Assembly: GCF_036898825.1 (NCBI RefSeq)
Contig: NZ_JARUND010000002.1
Coordinates: 1,984,001 to 2,048,000, forward strand
Source: Streptomyces sp. B21-083
Lineage (GTDB): Bacteria; Actinomycetota; Actinomycetes; Streptomycetales; Streptomycetaceae
Reading direction: 5' to 3'
DNA: 64,000 nucleotides
Shown here: positions 24,422 to 33,872 of the stretch, piece by piece
How positions within the stretch are numbered: the first letter of the stretch is position 1
How the letters are laid out: each line of letters starts with the position of its first letter
Program-made: the position numbers and the translations under genes
Notes under the pieces: generated by a model
What the model saw: the letters and a program-made list of their open reading frames with translations, nothing else
What the model was told of the DNA's origin: nothing
Databases searched by the model: none

Positions 24422-25681
24422 TCACCCGTCCGGTCCCTGCCGTCCCGACGGCGCCCCTGAGTTGCGGTGCCGGTCCGGGGCAGCCGGCTCCGCACCGGCC
24501 CCCGGCCCTGGCCCCGGCCCTGCGCCCGGGCGCATCGCCGTCCCCGCCGACAGCAACAGCAGCGCGCCGAGCATCACGAACGGCGCCGCCACGCCCGTGA
24601 CCCCGGCGACCAGACCGGCCGTGGCGGGCGCGGCGACCTGGCCGAGCCGGTTGCCGGTCAGGCGAAGCGCGAGGGCAGTGGAACGGGCGCCGGCCGGGGC
24701 CGCCTGCACGACCGTCGTCATCGACAGCGGCTGCCCGACGCCCAGACAGAAGCCGAGCACCGCGAGCATCAGGGCCAGCCCCCACACCGGCACCGGCAGC
24801 GCGATCCCCGCGCACAGCACCGCCGCGAGCAGACAGGTCACGGTGAGCAGCACCCGACGGCCGAGCAGCCGCAGCAGCGGGGTCAGCACCAGACGGCACG
24901 CGATGGTGGCCGCCGCGCGCAGTCCGAGGAGTACGCCGATCACCGCGGGCGCGATACCCCGGTGCTCGCCGACCACCGGAAGGTAGGCGGTGAGGATGTC
25001 GGTCGCCGACAGCACGGCGAGGCTGACGAAGATGCCGGCGGGTACACCCCGGGTGCGCAGGATGCGGTGCACTGGGACGCGATCGCCCTGCTCCGTACGG
25101 GACTTGACGGCCGTACGGTCCTCGACGCGCCACAACGACGTGAACGACAGCGCGGCGACCCCGGCCGCGACCAGCAGGGCGCGGGCGCTGGTGGCCGCCA
25201 TGTCGTGGCCGCCGATCAGCGCGCCCGCCGCCATCGGGCCGATGAACTGGCCAAGCGAGACGCCGATGGTGAAGTGGCCGAAGTTGCGGTCCTGTTCGTG
25301 CGGGGCGGACCGGCGGGCGACGATCGACTGGCCGCCGATGACGAAGCAGAGGTGACCGAGGCCCATCACTCCGCTCCACGCGGCCATCACACCGAGGGAG
25401 TCGGCGGTCGCCCCGAGAGCGCAGCCACCGGAGACCAGAAGGGCGCCGACGGTCAGCAGGGGTGCGCAGCGGCCGTGGTCGGTGCGGCGGCCCAGCGGTA
25501 CGGCGGCGAAGAGCGGGAGCAGGGCGTACGCGGCGGCGATCACGCCGATCGCCCGCTCGTCCGCTCCCAGCGCGAGGGCCCGGTAGGAGACGGCGGGCCG
25601 GGCCATCGACACCGCCCCCTGCGTGAAGCTGAAGGCGATGACGAGGCGGAGCAGCCAGCCGCGGTTCCCACCGGGCCTCAT
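24422..25681 (-). CDS. MFS transporter
   Basis: A 419-residue major facilitator with 12 predicted helices. The MFS loop-2/3 signature appears as VPLGRRTDHGRCAPLLTVGAL, with a mirrored motif in the C-terminal half (LTPLLRLLGRRVLLTVTCLL). It is probably an efflux or uptake permease with unknown substrate. It follows the CitMHS transporter gene by 51 bases on the same strand and may be co-transcribed with it. Confidence 0.88.
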   Translation of the reverse strand: MRPGGNRGWLLRLVIAFSFTQGAVSMARPAVSYRALALGADERAIGVIAAAYALLPLFAAVPLGRRTDHGRCAPLLTVGALLVSGGCALGATADSLGVMAAWSGVMGLGHLCFVIGGQSIVARRSAPHEQDRNFGHFTIGVSLGQFIGPMAAGALIGGHDMAATSARALLVAAGVAALSFTSLWRVEDRTAVKSRTEQGDRVPVHRILRTRGVPAGIFVSLAVLSATDILTAYLPVVGEHRGIAPAVIGVLLGLRAAATIACRLVLTPLLRLLGRRVLLTVTCLLAAVLCAGIALPVPVWGLALMLAVLGFCLGVGQPLSMTTVVQAAPAGARSTALALRLTGNRLGQVAAPATAGLVAGVTGVAAPFVMLGALLLLSAGTAMRPGAGPGPGPGAGAEPAAPDRHRNSGAPSGRQGPDG

Positions 25682-25732
25682 GGTGTTGTCCTCCCGGACG
25701 GATGCGCGAATCAGTCGCGGTACGGATGCGGA

Positions 25733-27175
25733 TCAGATGATGCCGAACAGGATTCCCGCTCCGAGGATGGCCAGCGAGGTCAGCACCGCCCACTTGACCA
25801 CGAACTTGGTGTGGTCGCCGAACTCGACCTTCGCCATGCCGACGAGGACGTACACGGCCGGCACCAGCGGGCTGGACATGTGCAGGGGCTGGGCGATGAG
25901 GGAGGCGCGGGCGATCTCCAGCGGCGAGACACCGTGGGCCGCGCCGGCTTCGGCGAGCACCGGCAGGACGCCGAAGTAGAAGCCGTCGTTGGACATGAAG
26001 TAGGTGAGCGGGATGCTCAGCAGGCCGGTCACGAAGGCCATGTGCGGGCCCATGCCGTCGGGGATGTTGTCGACGAGCCAGCGGGCCATGTGGTCGACCA
26101 TGCCGGTGCCGGTGAGGACGCCGGTGAAGACGGCGGCGGCGAAGACCATGCCCGAGACGTTGAGGACGTTCTCCGCGTGGGCGCCGAGCCGGGCCTTCTG
26201 GTCGGGCATGTGCGGGAAGTTGACCGTCAGGGCGAGCGCGGCGCCGAGCAGGAACAGCACCGGGATGGGCAGCCACTCCATGATCATGGAGGTGAGCAGC
26301 GTGACCGTGAGGAGCGCGTTGAACCAGTAGAGCTTGGGGCGCAGGGTGGTGCGGTTCGGGTCGAGGACCTTCAGCATCCGGTCGTCGTCGTCATCGTCGG
26401 CGCCACCGTCGACGGCGCCCTCGGTACCCGAACCGCCGGTCGGCGCGGCCGAGTTGCCCGCACCGGATCCACCGGCCGACTTCGCGCCCGAACCGGCGCC
26501 GACGAGGACGGTCTCCGACTCCGTCTCCGGCTCCTCCACCAGGACCGCGTCCAGGGTGAGCACGCCGAGCCGCTTGCGCTCGCGGCGTCCGAGGACGTAC
26601 GAGAGGGCGATGACGAAGGCCAGACCGACGGCGAGTGCCGGGATCATCGGGACGAAGATGTCGCTGGCGTCCAGCTTCAGGGCCGTCGCGGCACGGGCCG
26701 TCGGGCCGCCCCAGGGGAGGGTGTTCATCACACCGTTGGCCATCGCGGCGACGCCGGTCATCACGACGAGGCTCATCTTCAGGCGCTTGTACAGGGGGTA
26801 CATCGCCGAGACCGTGATCATGAAGGTGGTCGAGCCGTCGCCGTCGAGGGAAACGATCGCCGCGAGGATCGCCGTGCCGACGACGATGCGCAGCGGGTCG
26901 GCCTTGGCGAACTTCAGGATGCCCCGGACGATCGGGTCGAAGAGGCCGACGTCGATCATCACACCGAAGTAGACGATCGCGAACATGAGCATCGCCGCGG
27001 TGGGGGCCAGGCTGGTGACGCCGTCGATGACGTAGTCACCGAGCTTGGCGCCCTTCCCGACGAAGACGCAGAAAAGTGCCGGGATCAGTACGAGCGCCGC
27101 GATCGGCGACATCTTCTTCATCATGATCAGGACCAGGAAGGTCGCGATCATCGTGAAGCCCAGAATGGTCAACAT
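25733..27175 (-). CDS. CitMHS-family citrate transporter
   Basis: A 480-residue membrane protein with about 12 helices (MLTILGFTMIATFLVLIMMKKMSPIAALVLIPALF at the start) and a large acidic cytoplasmic loop containing a Ser/Gly stretch and DGGADDDDDDR. The pattern SLDGDGSTTFMITVSAMYPLYK is conserved in CitMHS permeases, which take up citrate complexed with divalent metal ions using proton symport. ATG 27175 begins just before the first helix. No citrate two-component system is adjacent. Confidence 0.87.
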   Translation of the reverse strand: MLTILGFTMIATFLVLIMMKKMSPIAALVLIPALFCVFVGKGAKLGDYVIDGVTSLAPTAAMLMFAIVYFGVMIDVGLFDPIVRGILKFAKADPLRIVVGTAILAAIVSLDGDGSTTFMITVSAMYPLYKRLKMSLVVMTGVAAMANGVMNTLPWGGPTARAATALKLDASDIFVPMIPALAVGLAFVIALSYVLGRRERKRLGVLTLDAVLVEEPETESETVLVGAGSGAKSAGGSGAGNSAAPTGGSGTEGAVDGGADDDDDDRMLKVLDPNRTTLRPKLYWFNALLTVTLLTSMIMEWLPIPVLFLLGAALALTVNFPHMPDQKARLGAHAENVLNVSGMVFAAAVFTGVLTGTGMVDHMARWLVDNIPDGMGPHMAFVTGLLSIPLTYFMSNDGFYFGVLPVLAEAGAAHGVSPLEIARASLIAQPLHMSSPLVPAVYVLVGMAKVEFGDHTKFVVKWAVLTSLAILGAGILFGII

Positions 27176-27308
27176 GAGTGGGTTACCTAACGTTCGCCCT
27201 TGAACTCCCACCGGAGTCGGCAGTGCGTTGACGTTAGGTCGGCCCCACAAGTCTTAACAAGACGTTGACGTGCGAGCAATAAGCGCAAAACTCCAGGTCA
27301 CAGCGTTG

Positions 27309-29564
27309 TCACGGCGTTGTGCCTGCCGGCGCGAGATCGATGGGTACCCCATTCAGTACGGCGTTGCCCGACAGCGGGTCGAGAAGTCGGCCGTCGAGGA
27401 GCTGGTTGACGTTGACACCGGGGTCGGTGGCGGCGTGTGAGAGACGGGTCCCGGGCCGGTCGTGTCCCCACCCGTGGGGCAGGCTCACGACCCCCCGCCG
27501 TACGACGTCGGTGATCTCGGCGGGGGCCACCACCTCTCCCCCGGCGCCCTTGATCCGCACGGGGGCGCCGTCGAGCACGCCGAGACGGGCGGCGTCCTCG
27601 GGGTGGATGTGCAGGGTGCAGCGGTTGGTGCCGCCGGTGAGGGCGGGCACGTTGTGCATCCAGCTGTTGTTGGAGCGAAGATGCCGACGCCCGATGAGCA
27701 CGATCCCGGCGGGACTCTCACCGAGGGCCTCACGCAGACGCGGCAGGTCGTCGGCGATGGGCCGCGGCAGCAGTTCGATCTTCCCGCTGCGGGTCTTCAG
27801 CGGCTGCGGCAGCCGCGGCTGGAGCGGTCCGAGGTCGATGCCGTGCGGGTGGTCGAGCACCTTCGCCAGGCTCAGCCCGTCCGGTCGTACGCCGAAGCCG
27901 TCGCCGTACGGTCCCAGGCGCAGCATCAGGTCGAGGCGCCGCTCGGGCCCGGTGTCGCCGCCCAGCTCCTTGGCGAGTTGCTGCGGATCGCGGCCATGGA
28001 CCGGGGAGTGGGGCTCCTTGACGGCCTTGCCGAGGGTCTGGTCGATGACCATGGCGTCGACGGCGACGGGGTCGGCGCCGTGCATGCCGGTCGCGGCCAG
28101 GACGAGCCGCGCGAGGATCTCGGTCTCGGCCATCCCGCCCGGCTCCAGGGGGACGGCGGGGCGGTTGTAGCGGACCTGGTTGCGGACGGCCAGGGTGTTG
28201 AGGGCGAAGTCGTGGTGGGGGCTCTGCGAGGGCGGGGGCGGGGGCAGGACGACGTGCGCGTGGCGCGAGGTCTCGTTCAGGTAGGGGTCGACGCTGACCA
28301 TGAAGTCGAGCGAGTCAAGCGCCTTGTCGAGCCGGTCGCCGTCGGGTGCGGAGAGGACGGGGTTGGCGGCGACGGCGATGAGGGCCCGGATCGGCTCGCC
28401 CTCGGCGGTGGGGGTGTCGATCTCCTCGGCGAGCGCGGAGAGCGGCAACTCGCCCTTCGCCTCGGGGTGTCGGCTGACCCGCGAGTGCCAGCGGCCCAGC
28501 GTGAACCCGTGGCTGGGCCCGGCCGGCCGGGGTGTCCTGTCGGTCGCCGCCTGCGGGAAGAGGGCGCCGCCGGGCCGGTCCAGGTTGCCGGTGAGGATGT
28601 CGAGAACGTCGACCAGCCAGCTGGCGAGGGTGCCGTACGGGACGGTGCAGGTGCCGAGGCGGCCGTATACGGCGGCGGTGGGCGCGGCGGCGAGTTCACG
28701 GGCGAGGGCACGGATGGTGTCGGCGTCCACGTCGCAGGCCTCGGCGACGGCCTCGGGGGTGAAGTCCCGTACGGCCGCCTCCACTTCGTCGACCCCTTGG
28801 ACGTGCGGCGCCAACTCGCCCAGGTCGACGAGGTGTTCGTCGAAGAGGACCTGGGTCATCGCGGCGAGCAGCAGGGCGTCGGCGCCGGGGCGGATCGCGA
28901 TGTGCCGGTCGGCGAGCTTGGCGGTGCGGGTGCGGCGCGGGTCGATGACGGTGAGCGTGCCGCCGCGCGCCTTCAGGGCCTTGAGCTTGCCGGGAAAGTC
29001 GGGCGCGGTGCACAGACTCCCGTTGGACTCAAGGGGGTTGGCGCCGATGAGCAGCAGATGGTCGGTGCGGTCGAGGTCGGGTACGGGGATCGCGTTGGCA
29101 TCGCCGTACAGCAGGCCGCTGGAGACGTGCTTGGGCATCTGGTCGACCGTAGAGGCGCTGAACACGCTGCGGGTGCCGAGGCCGGCGAGCAGCACCGGCG
29201 GGTAGAGCGCCCCGGCCACGGTGTGCACGTTCGGGTTCCCGAAGACGGCTCCGACGGAGTTCGCCCCGTACCGCTCGACCACGCCCCGGATGCCGGCGGC
29301 GACGGCGTCGAAGGCCTCCGCCCAGCTGGCCTCGCGCAACTCGCCGTCCCGTCGCACGAGGGGGGTGCGCAGCCGGTCGGGGTCACTGTCGAGGGCCCCG
29401 AAGGAGGCGCCCTTGGGGCAGATGAAGCCTTGACTGAACACGTCGTCGCGGTCGCCACGGGCACTGGTGACCCGGCCGCTCTCGATGGTGAGCGTCAGTC
29501 CGCAGGTGGCCTCGCACAGGGGACAGACGCGCAGGGCTGTACGGGAGTCGGTGGGGCTGGACAC
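27309..29564 (-). CDS. Molybdopterin oxidoreductase (formate dehydrogenase/nitrate reductase-like)
   Basis: A 751-residue cytosolic member of the DMSO-reductase family. An N-terminal [4Fe-4S] site CPLCEATCGL...CPKGASFG is followed by the bis-MGD domains (LLIGANPLESNGSLCTAPDFPGKLKAL; VIDPRRTRTAKLADRHIAIRPGADALLLAAM) and a C-terminal dinucleotide-binding domain (RRHLRSNNSWMHNVPALTGG). GTG 29564 has GGGAGGACCC upstream. No electron-transfer subunit or twin-arginine signal is present, so the redox partner and substrate are unknown. An ATACCGACCGGT motif lies 52 bp upstream. Confidence 0.9.
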   Translation of the reverse strand: MSSPTDSRTALRVCPLCEATCGLTLTIESGRVTSARGDRDDVFSQGFICPKGASFGALDSDPDRLRTPLVRRDGELREASWAEAFDAVAAGIRGVVERYGANSVGAVFGNPNVHTVAGALYPPVLLAGLGTRSVFSASTVDQMPKHVSSGLLYGDANAIPVPDLDRTDHLLLIGANPLESNGSLCTAPDFPGKLKALKARGGTLTVIDPRRTRTAKLADRHIAIRPGADALLLAAMTQVLFDEHLVDLGELAPHVQGVDEVEAAVRDFTPEAVAEACDVDADTIRALARELAAAPTAAVYGRLGTCTVPYGTLASWLVDVLDILTGNLDRPGGALFPQAATDRTPRPAGPSHGFTLGRWHSRVSRHPEAKGELPLSALAEEIDTPTAEGEPIRALIAVAANPVLSAPDGDRLDKALDSLDFMVSVDPYLNETSRHAHVVLPPPPPSQSPHHDFALNTLAVRNQVRYNRPAVPLEPGGMAETEILARLVLAATGMHGADPVAVDAMVIDQTLGKAVKEPHSPVHGRDPQQLAKELGGDTGPERRLDLMLRLGPYGDGFGVRPDGLSLAKVLDHPHGIDLGPLQPRLPQPLKTRSGKIELLPRPIADDLPRLREALGESPAGIVLIGRRHLRSNNSWMHNVPALTGGTNRCTLHIHPEDAARLGVLDGAPVRIKGAGGEVVAPAEITDVVRRGVVSLPHGWGHDRPGTRLSHAATDPGVNVNQLLDGRLLDPLSGNAVLNGVPIDLAPAGTTP

Positions 29565-29615
29565 GGGTCCTCCCGGTTGGGTGGCGGCAACGGTGACGCA
29601 CGGTCGGAGCCGAGC

Positions 29616-29633
29616 ATACCGACCGGTACGGAT
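29616..29633. promoter_or_regulatory. ATACCGACCGGT motif upstream of the molybdopterin oxidoreductase
   Basis: ATACCGACCGGTACGGAT shares its first 12 bases with the two TetR operators at 3160 and 8743. Its last 15 bases (CCGACCGGTACGGAT) are identical to 31803-31817 in front of the gntR gene. It lies between the oxidoreductase start and the end of the upstream TetR gene. Confidence 0.5.
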
Positions 29634-29691
29634 GGAGGGGAGGGGTTGTGCGCACTCACCTCGGACCCGCCCGCCGAGCAGGCCGGGGGTC

Positions 29692-30309
29692 TCAGTCCAG
29701 GACCCGCGCCAGATACGCCCGCAGCAGCTCCCGCATCTCCGCGATGATCCGCTCGTCACCCTCGGGGGTGACCCGGAAGGCCAGGTGGAACAGGGTGTCG
29801 GCGGTCTCCGTGGCGACCAGGAAGGTGCGGCGCAGGTCGTCGTCCGGTTCGCGGCCGAGGACACCGGAGAGGAGGGTGGCGAGGGTGTCGGCGACACGGT
29901 GGTTGGGTTCGGCGTCGCGTTTGCCGACCGGGATCTGGTTGCCGAAGTCGACGAGCGAGAACCCGGGCGCGGTTCGCTTCATGGTCAGGTACTCGTCGAG
30001 CACGGCGTCCATGGCCTCTCGCCACCCGCCGCCGCTCTCCTGCCGGAGGCGCTCGGTGACGCGCGCGATGAAGACCTCCAGGTTCCGCTGGGCCAGCGCG
30101 TCCGCCATGGCGCGCTTGTTGCCGAAGAAGCGGTACACGGAACCTATGGGGACTCCGGCGCGTATCGCCACCGTCCGGGTGCTCAGGGCGTCGTAGCCGA
30201 CCTCGTCGAGGAGGTCGGCGCAGGCGTCGAGGATTCTGGTCAGCCGTTCGGCACTGCGCCGCTGTACGGGCGCACGACGTAGCGAGGTCGCTGGGGGCAC
30301 GGGCCTCAT
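29692..30309 (-). CDS. TetR-family regulator
   Basis: A 205-residue TetR protein with helix-turn-helix LLDEVGYDALSTRTVAIRAGVPIGSVYRFFGNKRAMADAL. The ligand domain (MKRTAPGFSLVDFGN...) resembles actinobacterial members with unknown effectors. ATG 30309 or 30312 can start it. It lies 127 bp upstream of the molybdopterin oxidoreductase on the same strand and is divergent from hmgA, so either may be its target. Confidence 0.85.
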   Translation of the reverse strand: MRPVPPATSLRRAPVQRRSAERLTRILDACADLLDEVGYDALSTRTVAIRAGVPIGSVYRFFGNKRAMADALAQRNLEVFIARVTERLRQESGGGWREAMDAVLDEYLTMKRTAPGFSLVDFGNQIPVGKRDAEPNHRVADTLATLLSGVLGREPDDDLRRTFLVATETADTLFHLAFRVTPEGDERIIAEMRELLRAYLARVLD

Positions 30310-30428
30310 CATGCCGCCCCCCGGCGATCCGGTGAACCGTACCCCTCGTTTTCTCCTCTTGCGCCGGTGAACATCGAATCCTACGGTGAAGCATAGGAAT
30401 GGGCGCGCGAGGAAGCGAGGGTGCACGT

Positions 30429-31796
30429 ATGAGCGGGGACGCAGGGGACACGGCGGACGACACGAGCGGGGACGCGCGGAAGGCCGCCGAAGTGCCGGCC
30501 GGTCTCGCCGGGCTCCCGTCGCTTTCCGGTTTCGGCAATGAGCACAGCTCGGAGGCCGTCCCGGGCGCCCTCCCCGAGGGCCGCAACTCGCCGCAACTCG
30601 CCCCCCTCGGCCTCTACGCCGAGCAGCTCAGCGGTACGGCGTTCACCGAGCCCCGCGCCCACAACCGCCGTTCCTGGCTGTACCGCATCCGCCCCTCGGC
30701 CGCGCATCCCCCGTTCACGCGCACCGGCAATGGCTCGATCCGTACGGCTCCCTTCGCGGAATCCGTGCCCGATCCGAACCGGCTGCGCTGGAACCCGCTG
30801 CCCGGTCCTCCGGCCGGCACGGACTTCGTGGCGGGCCTGTGGACCCTCGGCGGCAACGGCGACGCCACTCAGCGCAGCGGTATGGCCGTACACCTCTACC
30901 ACGCCAACTCGTCGATGGAGCGGGTGTTCAGCGACGCCGACGGGGAGCTGCTGATCGTCCCCGAGGCCGGCGGGCTGCTGCTGCGCACCGAGTTCGGGCC
31001 GCTGTTCATCGAGCCCGGTCATGTCGCGCTCGTCCCTCGCGGGGTGCGCTTCCGGGTGGAGCTGACCGAGGCGTCGGCCCGCGGTTACGTGTGCGAGAAC
31101 TACGGCGCCCCCTTCCGGCTCCCCGACCTCGGCCCGATCGGCGCCAACGGGCTGGCGAACGCACGGGACTTCCGGGCGCCGGTCGCCGCTTACGAGGACG
31201 TCGAGGGCCCGGTGGAGGTCGTCAACAAGTTCTGCGGCAACCTCTGGACGGCCGTCTACGACCACTCCCCCCTCGACGTCGTCGCCTGGCACGGCAACCA
31301 TGTTCCGTACGCCTACGACCTGCGCCGCTTCAACGTCCTGGGCAGCCTCTCGTACGACCACCCGGACCCGTCGATCTTCACGGTGCTGACGTCCCCGTCG
31401 GACACTCCCGGCCTCGCGGGAATCGACTTCGTCGTCTTCGCGCCGCGCTGGCTGGTGGGCGAGGACACCTTCCGGCCGCCGTACTTCCACCGGAACGTGA
31501 TGACCGAGTACATGGGGCTGATCGAGGGCGCGTACGACGCCAAGGCGGAGGGGTTCCTGCCCGGGGGCGGCTCGCTGCACAACATGATGTCCGCGCACGG
31601 ACCCGACCGGGAGACCTTCGACCGGGCCAGCGCCGCCGAGCTGCGTCCGCAGAAGGTCGACGACGGGCTGGCGTTCATGTTCGAGACACGGTGGCCGATG
31701 ACCCTGACGGCACAGGCGGCGCGGGCGGAGCATCTGCAACCCGGGTACGACGAGGTGTGGTCGGGCCTCCAGCGGCACTTCCGCCCGTTGCACTGA
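30429..31796 (+). CDS. hmgA: Homogentisate 1,2-dioxygenase
   Basis: A 455-residue cupin-type non-haem iron enzyme that opens the ring of homogentisate to maleylacetoacetate in tyrosine and phenylalanine catabolism. The N-terminal [24 protein letters not shown] and [17 protein letters not shown] segments and [24 protein letters not shown] are family hallmarks. The iron ligands are expected as His and Glu in [16 protein letters not shown] and His in [14 protein letters not shown] 30429 has GAGGG upstream. The maleylacetoacetate isomerase and fumarylacetoacetase genes are not in the window. A GntR regulator follows 27 bases downstream and may control it. Confidence 0.95.
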   Translation: MSGDAGDTADDTSGDARKAAEVPAGLAGLPSLSGFGNEHSSEAVPGALPEGRNSPQLAPLGLYAEQLSGTAFTEPRAHNRRSWLYRIRPSAAHPPFTRTGNGSIRTAPFAESVPDPNRLRWNPLPGPPAGTDFVAGLWTLGGNGDATQRSGMAVHLYHANSSMERVFSDADGELLIVPEAGGLLLRTEFGPLFIEPGHVALVPRGVRFRVELTEASARGYVCENYGAPFRLPDLGPIGANGLANARDFRAPVAAYEDVEGPVEVVNKFCGNLWTAVYDHSPLDVVAWHGNHVPYAYDLRRFNVLGSLSYDHPDPSIFTVLTSPSDTPGLAGIDFVVFAPRWLVGEDTFRPPYFHRNVMTEYMGLIEGAYDAKAEGFLPGGGSLHNMMSAHGPDRETFDRASAAELRPQKVDDGLAFMFETRWPMTLTAQAARAEHLQPGYDEVWSGLQRHFRPLH

Positions 31797-31802
31797 GCGT
31801 TC

Positions 31803-31820
31803 CCGACCGGTACGGATACC
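31803..31820. promoter_or_regulatory. CCGACCGGTACGGAT motif before gntR
   Basis: CCGACCGGTACGGATACC ends 3 bases before the GTG of the GntR gene. Fifteen bases are identical to 29619-29633 upstream of the molybdopterin oxidoreductase. Confidence 0.45.
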
Positions 31821-31823
31821 TCC

Positions 31824-32573
31824 GTGACCTCCTTCGCCCCGGACTCGATCGTCCTGAACCGCAAACTGCCGCTCTGGTACCAGGTTTCGCAGTCCCTGCG
31901 TGCCTCGATCCTCGGCCGTTCCTCGCGGGACCCGCTGCGGCTGCCCACCGAGGAGCAGTTGGCGGGGCACTACGGCGTGAGCGTGCTGACCATGCGGCAG
32001 GCGCTGAAGGAGCTGGAGGACGAGGGGCTGATCAGCCGCCACCGCAGGCGCGGTACGTTCATCGAGCCGGACGCCCGACGAGGCGCTCCCGTACGGCTGC
32101 TGGGCTCGGTCGACGCGATCGTGGCGCAGCAGTCCGGCATGACGACCGAACTCCTCGGCCACGGCAGCGCGCCCGTGCCCGCCGAACTCGCCGAGTACTT
32201 CCCGGATCTCGTGGACGTGGCCACGTACCACCGGCTGCGCGGCGAGGAGGAGACCGGCGAACCGACCAACCACGCCCGCAACTACGTCCGTCCGGAACTC
32301 GCCGAGCGTATCGACCCACGCGATCTGGCGCGCTGGCCGATGACCAAGGTGCTGCGGGACGTGGTGGGCGCGGACATCAGCCGCATCACGGACACCGTCC
32401 AGGCCCGCCTCGCGGACCCGGAGACGGCACGGCTGCTCCGGGTCCCGCTGCTCAGCCCGATCCTGCACTACACGGGCGTCGCGTACGACGTGACGGGCCG
32501 GGTCCTGGACGTGGCCGTCATCCACTACCGAGGCGACCGCTTCTCCTTCACGGTGACGCTGGACGCGACCTAG
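31824..32573 (+). CDS. GntR-family regulator (HutC-type)
   Basis: A 249-residue regulator. The N-terminal winged helix (LPLWYQVSQSLRASIL...LPTEEQLAGHYGVSVLTMRQALKELEDEGLISRHRRRGTFI) is followed by a UTRA-type effector domain (ATYHRLRGEEETGEPTNHARNYVRPEL; ILHYTGVAYDVTGRVLDVAVIHYRGDRFSF). The start is GTG 31824. Its tight spacing behind hmgA suggests control of homogentisate or related aromatic catabolism. Confidence 0.88.
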   Translation: MTSFAPDSIVLNRKLPLWYQVSQSLRASILGRSSRDPLRLPTEEQLAGHYGVSVLTMRQALKELEDEGLISRHRRRGTFIEPDARRGAPVRLLGSVDAIVAQQSGMTTELLGHGSAPVPAELAEYFPDLVDVATYHRLRGEEETGEPTNHARNYVRPELAERIDPRDLARWPMTKVLRDVVGADISRITDTVQARLADPETARLLRVPLLSPILHYTGVAYDVTGRVLDVAVIHYRGDRFSFTVTLDAT

Positions 32574-32600
32574 ATGAGAGGAAGGAGGTCGCGTCGTACG

Positions 32601-33779
32601 ATGCCCAGCGTGACGCCCGACGACGACGCTCCGCCGCTCGCGGACCTCATGCCGTGGTCCGTGGCACCGCCACGGCTGGGCCGGGGGTGGCCGGCGGCCC
32701 CCGACGCGGCCTCCCTGAAGGCACGCTGGGACGCCCTGCTGAAGGCCGAGGGACCGGACCGCGAGGCCCTGTTCGAGCCGACGCGCTCACGCACCCCGCA
32801 CTCGGCGGTCGGCCAGTTGCCCGGCCGGCACGGCGGCACGGAGAGGCTCGCCCGCGCCACCGGTCCCTGCGCGGAGCCGGTACGGGTCCTGCGGGCGCCC
32901 TTCGACGAGCAGTGGCTGATCCCGGACCACCGGCTGATCGACGCGGCGCGTCCTGAGCTGTGGCGGGTCGCGGACGAACGGCAGATGTTCGTCTTCGAGG
33001 TGACGGGCACACCGCCGGACCCCGGCGGCCCACTGCTGCTCGCCTCCGCCCTGCTCCCGCTGGTCCGCCCGGGCCGGATCCGCCCCCTCTACCGACGCCC
33101 CGGCGGCACCGAACCCAACCTGGCCCCGGGCCTGTTGGACCACCTCACCGACCGCCTCGGCCGGCGCCCCGACCCGGTCGACGTCCTCGCCTGGACCCTG
33201 GTCGCCGTACGGCCGGGGCCTGTCGTCCCGCTCACCGCCGACCTCGAACTCTGGTCCCGAGGTCTGGAGTTGGGCCACCGGATGCTGCGGCTGACGCGCC
33301 GGGACGGAGACCGGCCCAAACTTCCCGGTGGCCGACGCCCGTACGTTCGGTCACCACTGCCCTCCCGCCCGATCACGGTGCACTACGACCGCGAGGAGGA
33401 GACCCTCCACTTCGACGACACCGGCCGAATCTCCCCGGTACCACCCGAGGCCTGGGACTTCGAGGCGAGCGGGGTGCGGGTGCTGGAGGGATGGTTGGCG
33501 GTGCGGGTAGGGGGTGCGGCCGAGCTCGGGGCGCTGGAGGCGATCCGGCCGGCGACTTGGCCGCAGCCCTGGACCTCAGAACTCCTCGAACTGATCACGG
33601 TACTGGCGCTGCTCGCGGAACTCCGCCCGCAGCGGGCGGAGTTGACGCTGACGGCCCCGATCACAGCGACCGAACTGCGAACGGCGGGCGTACTCCCGGT
33701 ACCTGACAGGGTGCGCCGTCCGGCGTCGGTTCTCGACCACCACGAAGAGGGCCCAGAAGGCCAGTTCACCCTACTGTGA
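32601..33779 (+). CDS. Orphan type ISP restriction-modification C-terminal domain protein
   Basis: A 392-residue soluble protein. Its second half resembles the C-terminal target-recognition domain of type ISP (LlaBIII-like) single-polypeptide restriction-modification enzymes: a DPVDVLAWTLVAVRPGP region, ITVHYDREEETLHFDDTGRI, then PPEAWDFEASGVRVLEGWLAVR. No helicase, nuclease or N6-adenine methyltransferase motif (NPPY/DPPY) is present in it or its neighbours, so it is not a complete R-M enzyme. Its N-terminal half has no recognised domain. ATG 32601 has GAAGGAGG upstream with 12-base spacing. Domain assignment is from memory of the family pattern and should be checked. Confidence 0.7.
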   Translation: MPSVTPDDDAPPLADLMPWSVAPPRLGRGWPAAPDAASLKARWDALLKAEGPDREALFEPTRSRTPHSAVGQLPGRHGGTERLARATGPCAEPVRVLRAPFDEQWLIPDHRLIDAARPELWRVADERQMFVFEVTGTPPDPGGPLLLASALLPLVRPGRIRPLYRRPGGTEPNLAPGLLDHLTDRLGRRPDPVDVLAWTLVAVRPGPVVPLTADLELWSRGLELGHRMLRLTRRDGDRPKLPGGRRPYVRSPLPSRPITVHYDREEETLHFDDTGRISPVPPEAWDFEASGVRVLEGWLAVRVGGAAELGALEAIRPATWPQPWTSELLELITVLALLAELRPQRAELTLTAPITATELRTAGVLPVPDRVRRPASVLDHHEEGPEGQFTLL

Positions 33780-33815
33780 CCGCCCTGCTTCCTTCAGGGC
33801 GCGGGGCACTGTTTG

Positions 33816-33861
33816 AGGGGCGCGGGGAACTGCGCGAGCAACCACGACGGACCCGCACCCG
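33816..33861. repeat. Intergenic repeat, class B copy 4
   Basis: GGGGCGCGGGGAACTGCGCG followed by AGCAACCACGACGGACCCGC, between the convergent ISP-domain and TetR genes. A partial extra copy (CAGGGCGCGGGGCACTG) lies just before it at about 33795. Confidence 0.78.
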
Positions 33862-33872
33862 GCATCAACACC

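Noticed and set aside
24467..27190. 907-codon plus-strand frame opposite MFS and CitMHS genes
   Set aside because: Spans two membrane-protein genes of the opposite strand and contains only Asp/Glu/His/Arg-rich shadow sequence.
27462..29747. 761-codon plus-strand frame opposite the molybdopterin oxidoreductase
   Set aside because: No domains; the minus-strand gene has an FeS motif, ribosome site and conserved segments.
32601..33779. Functional restriction-modification system
   Set aside because: No methyltransferase, nuclease or helicase motif is in or next to the specificity-like protein.
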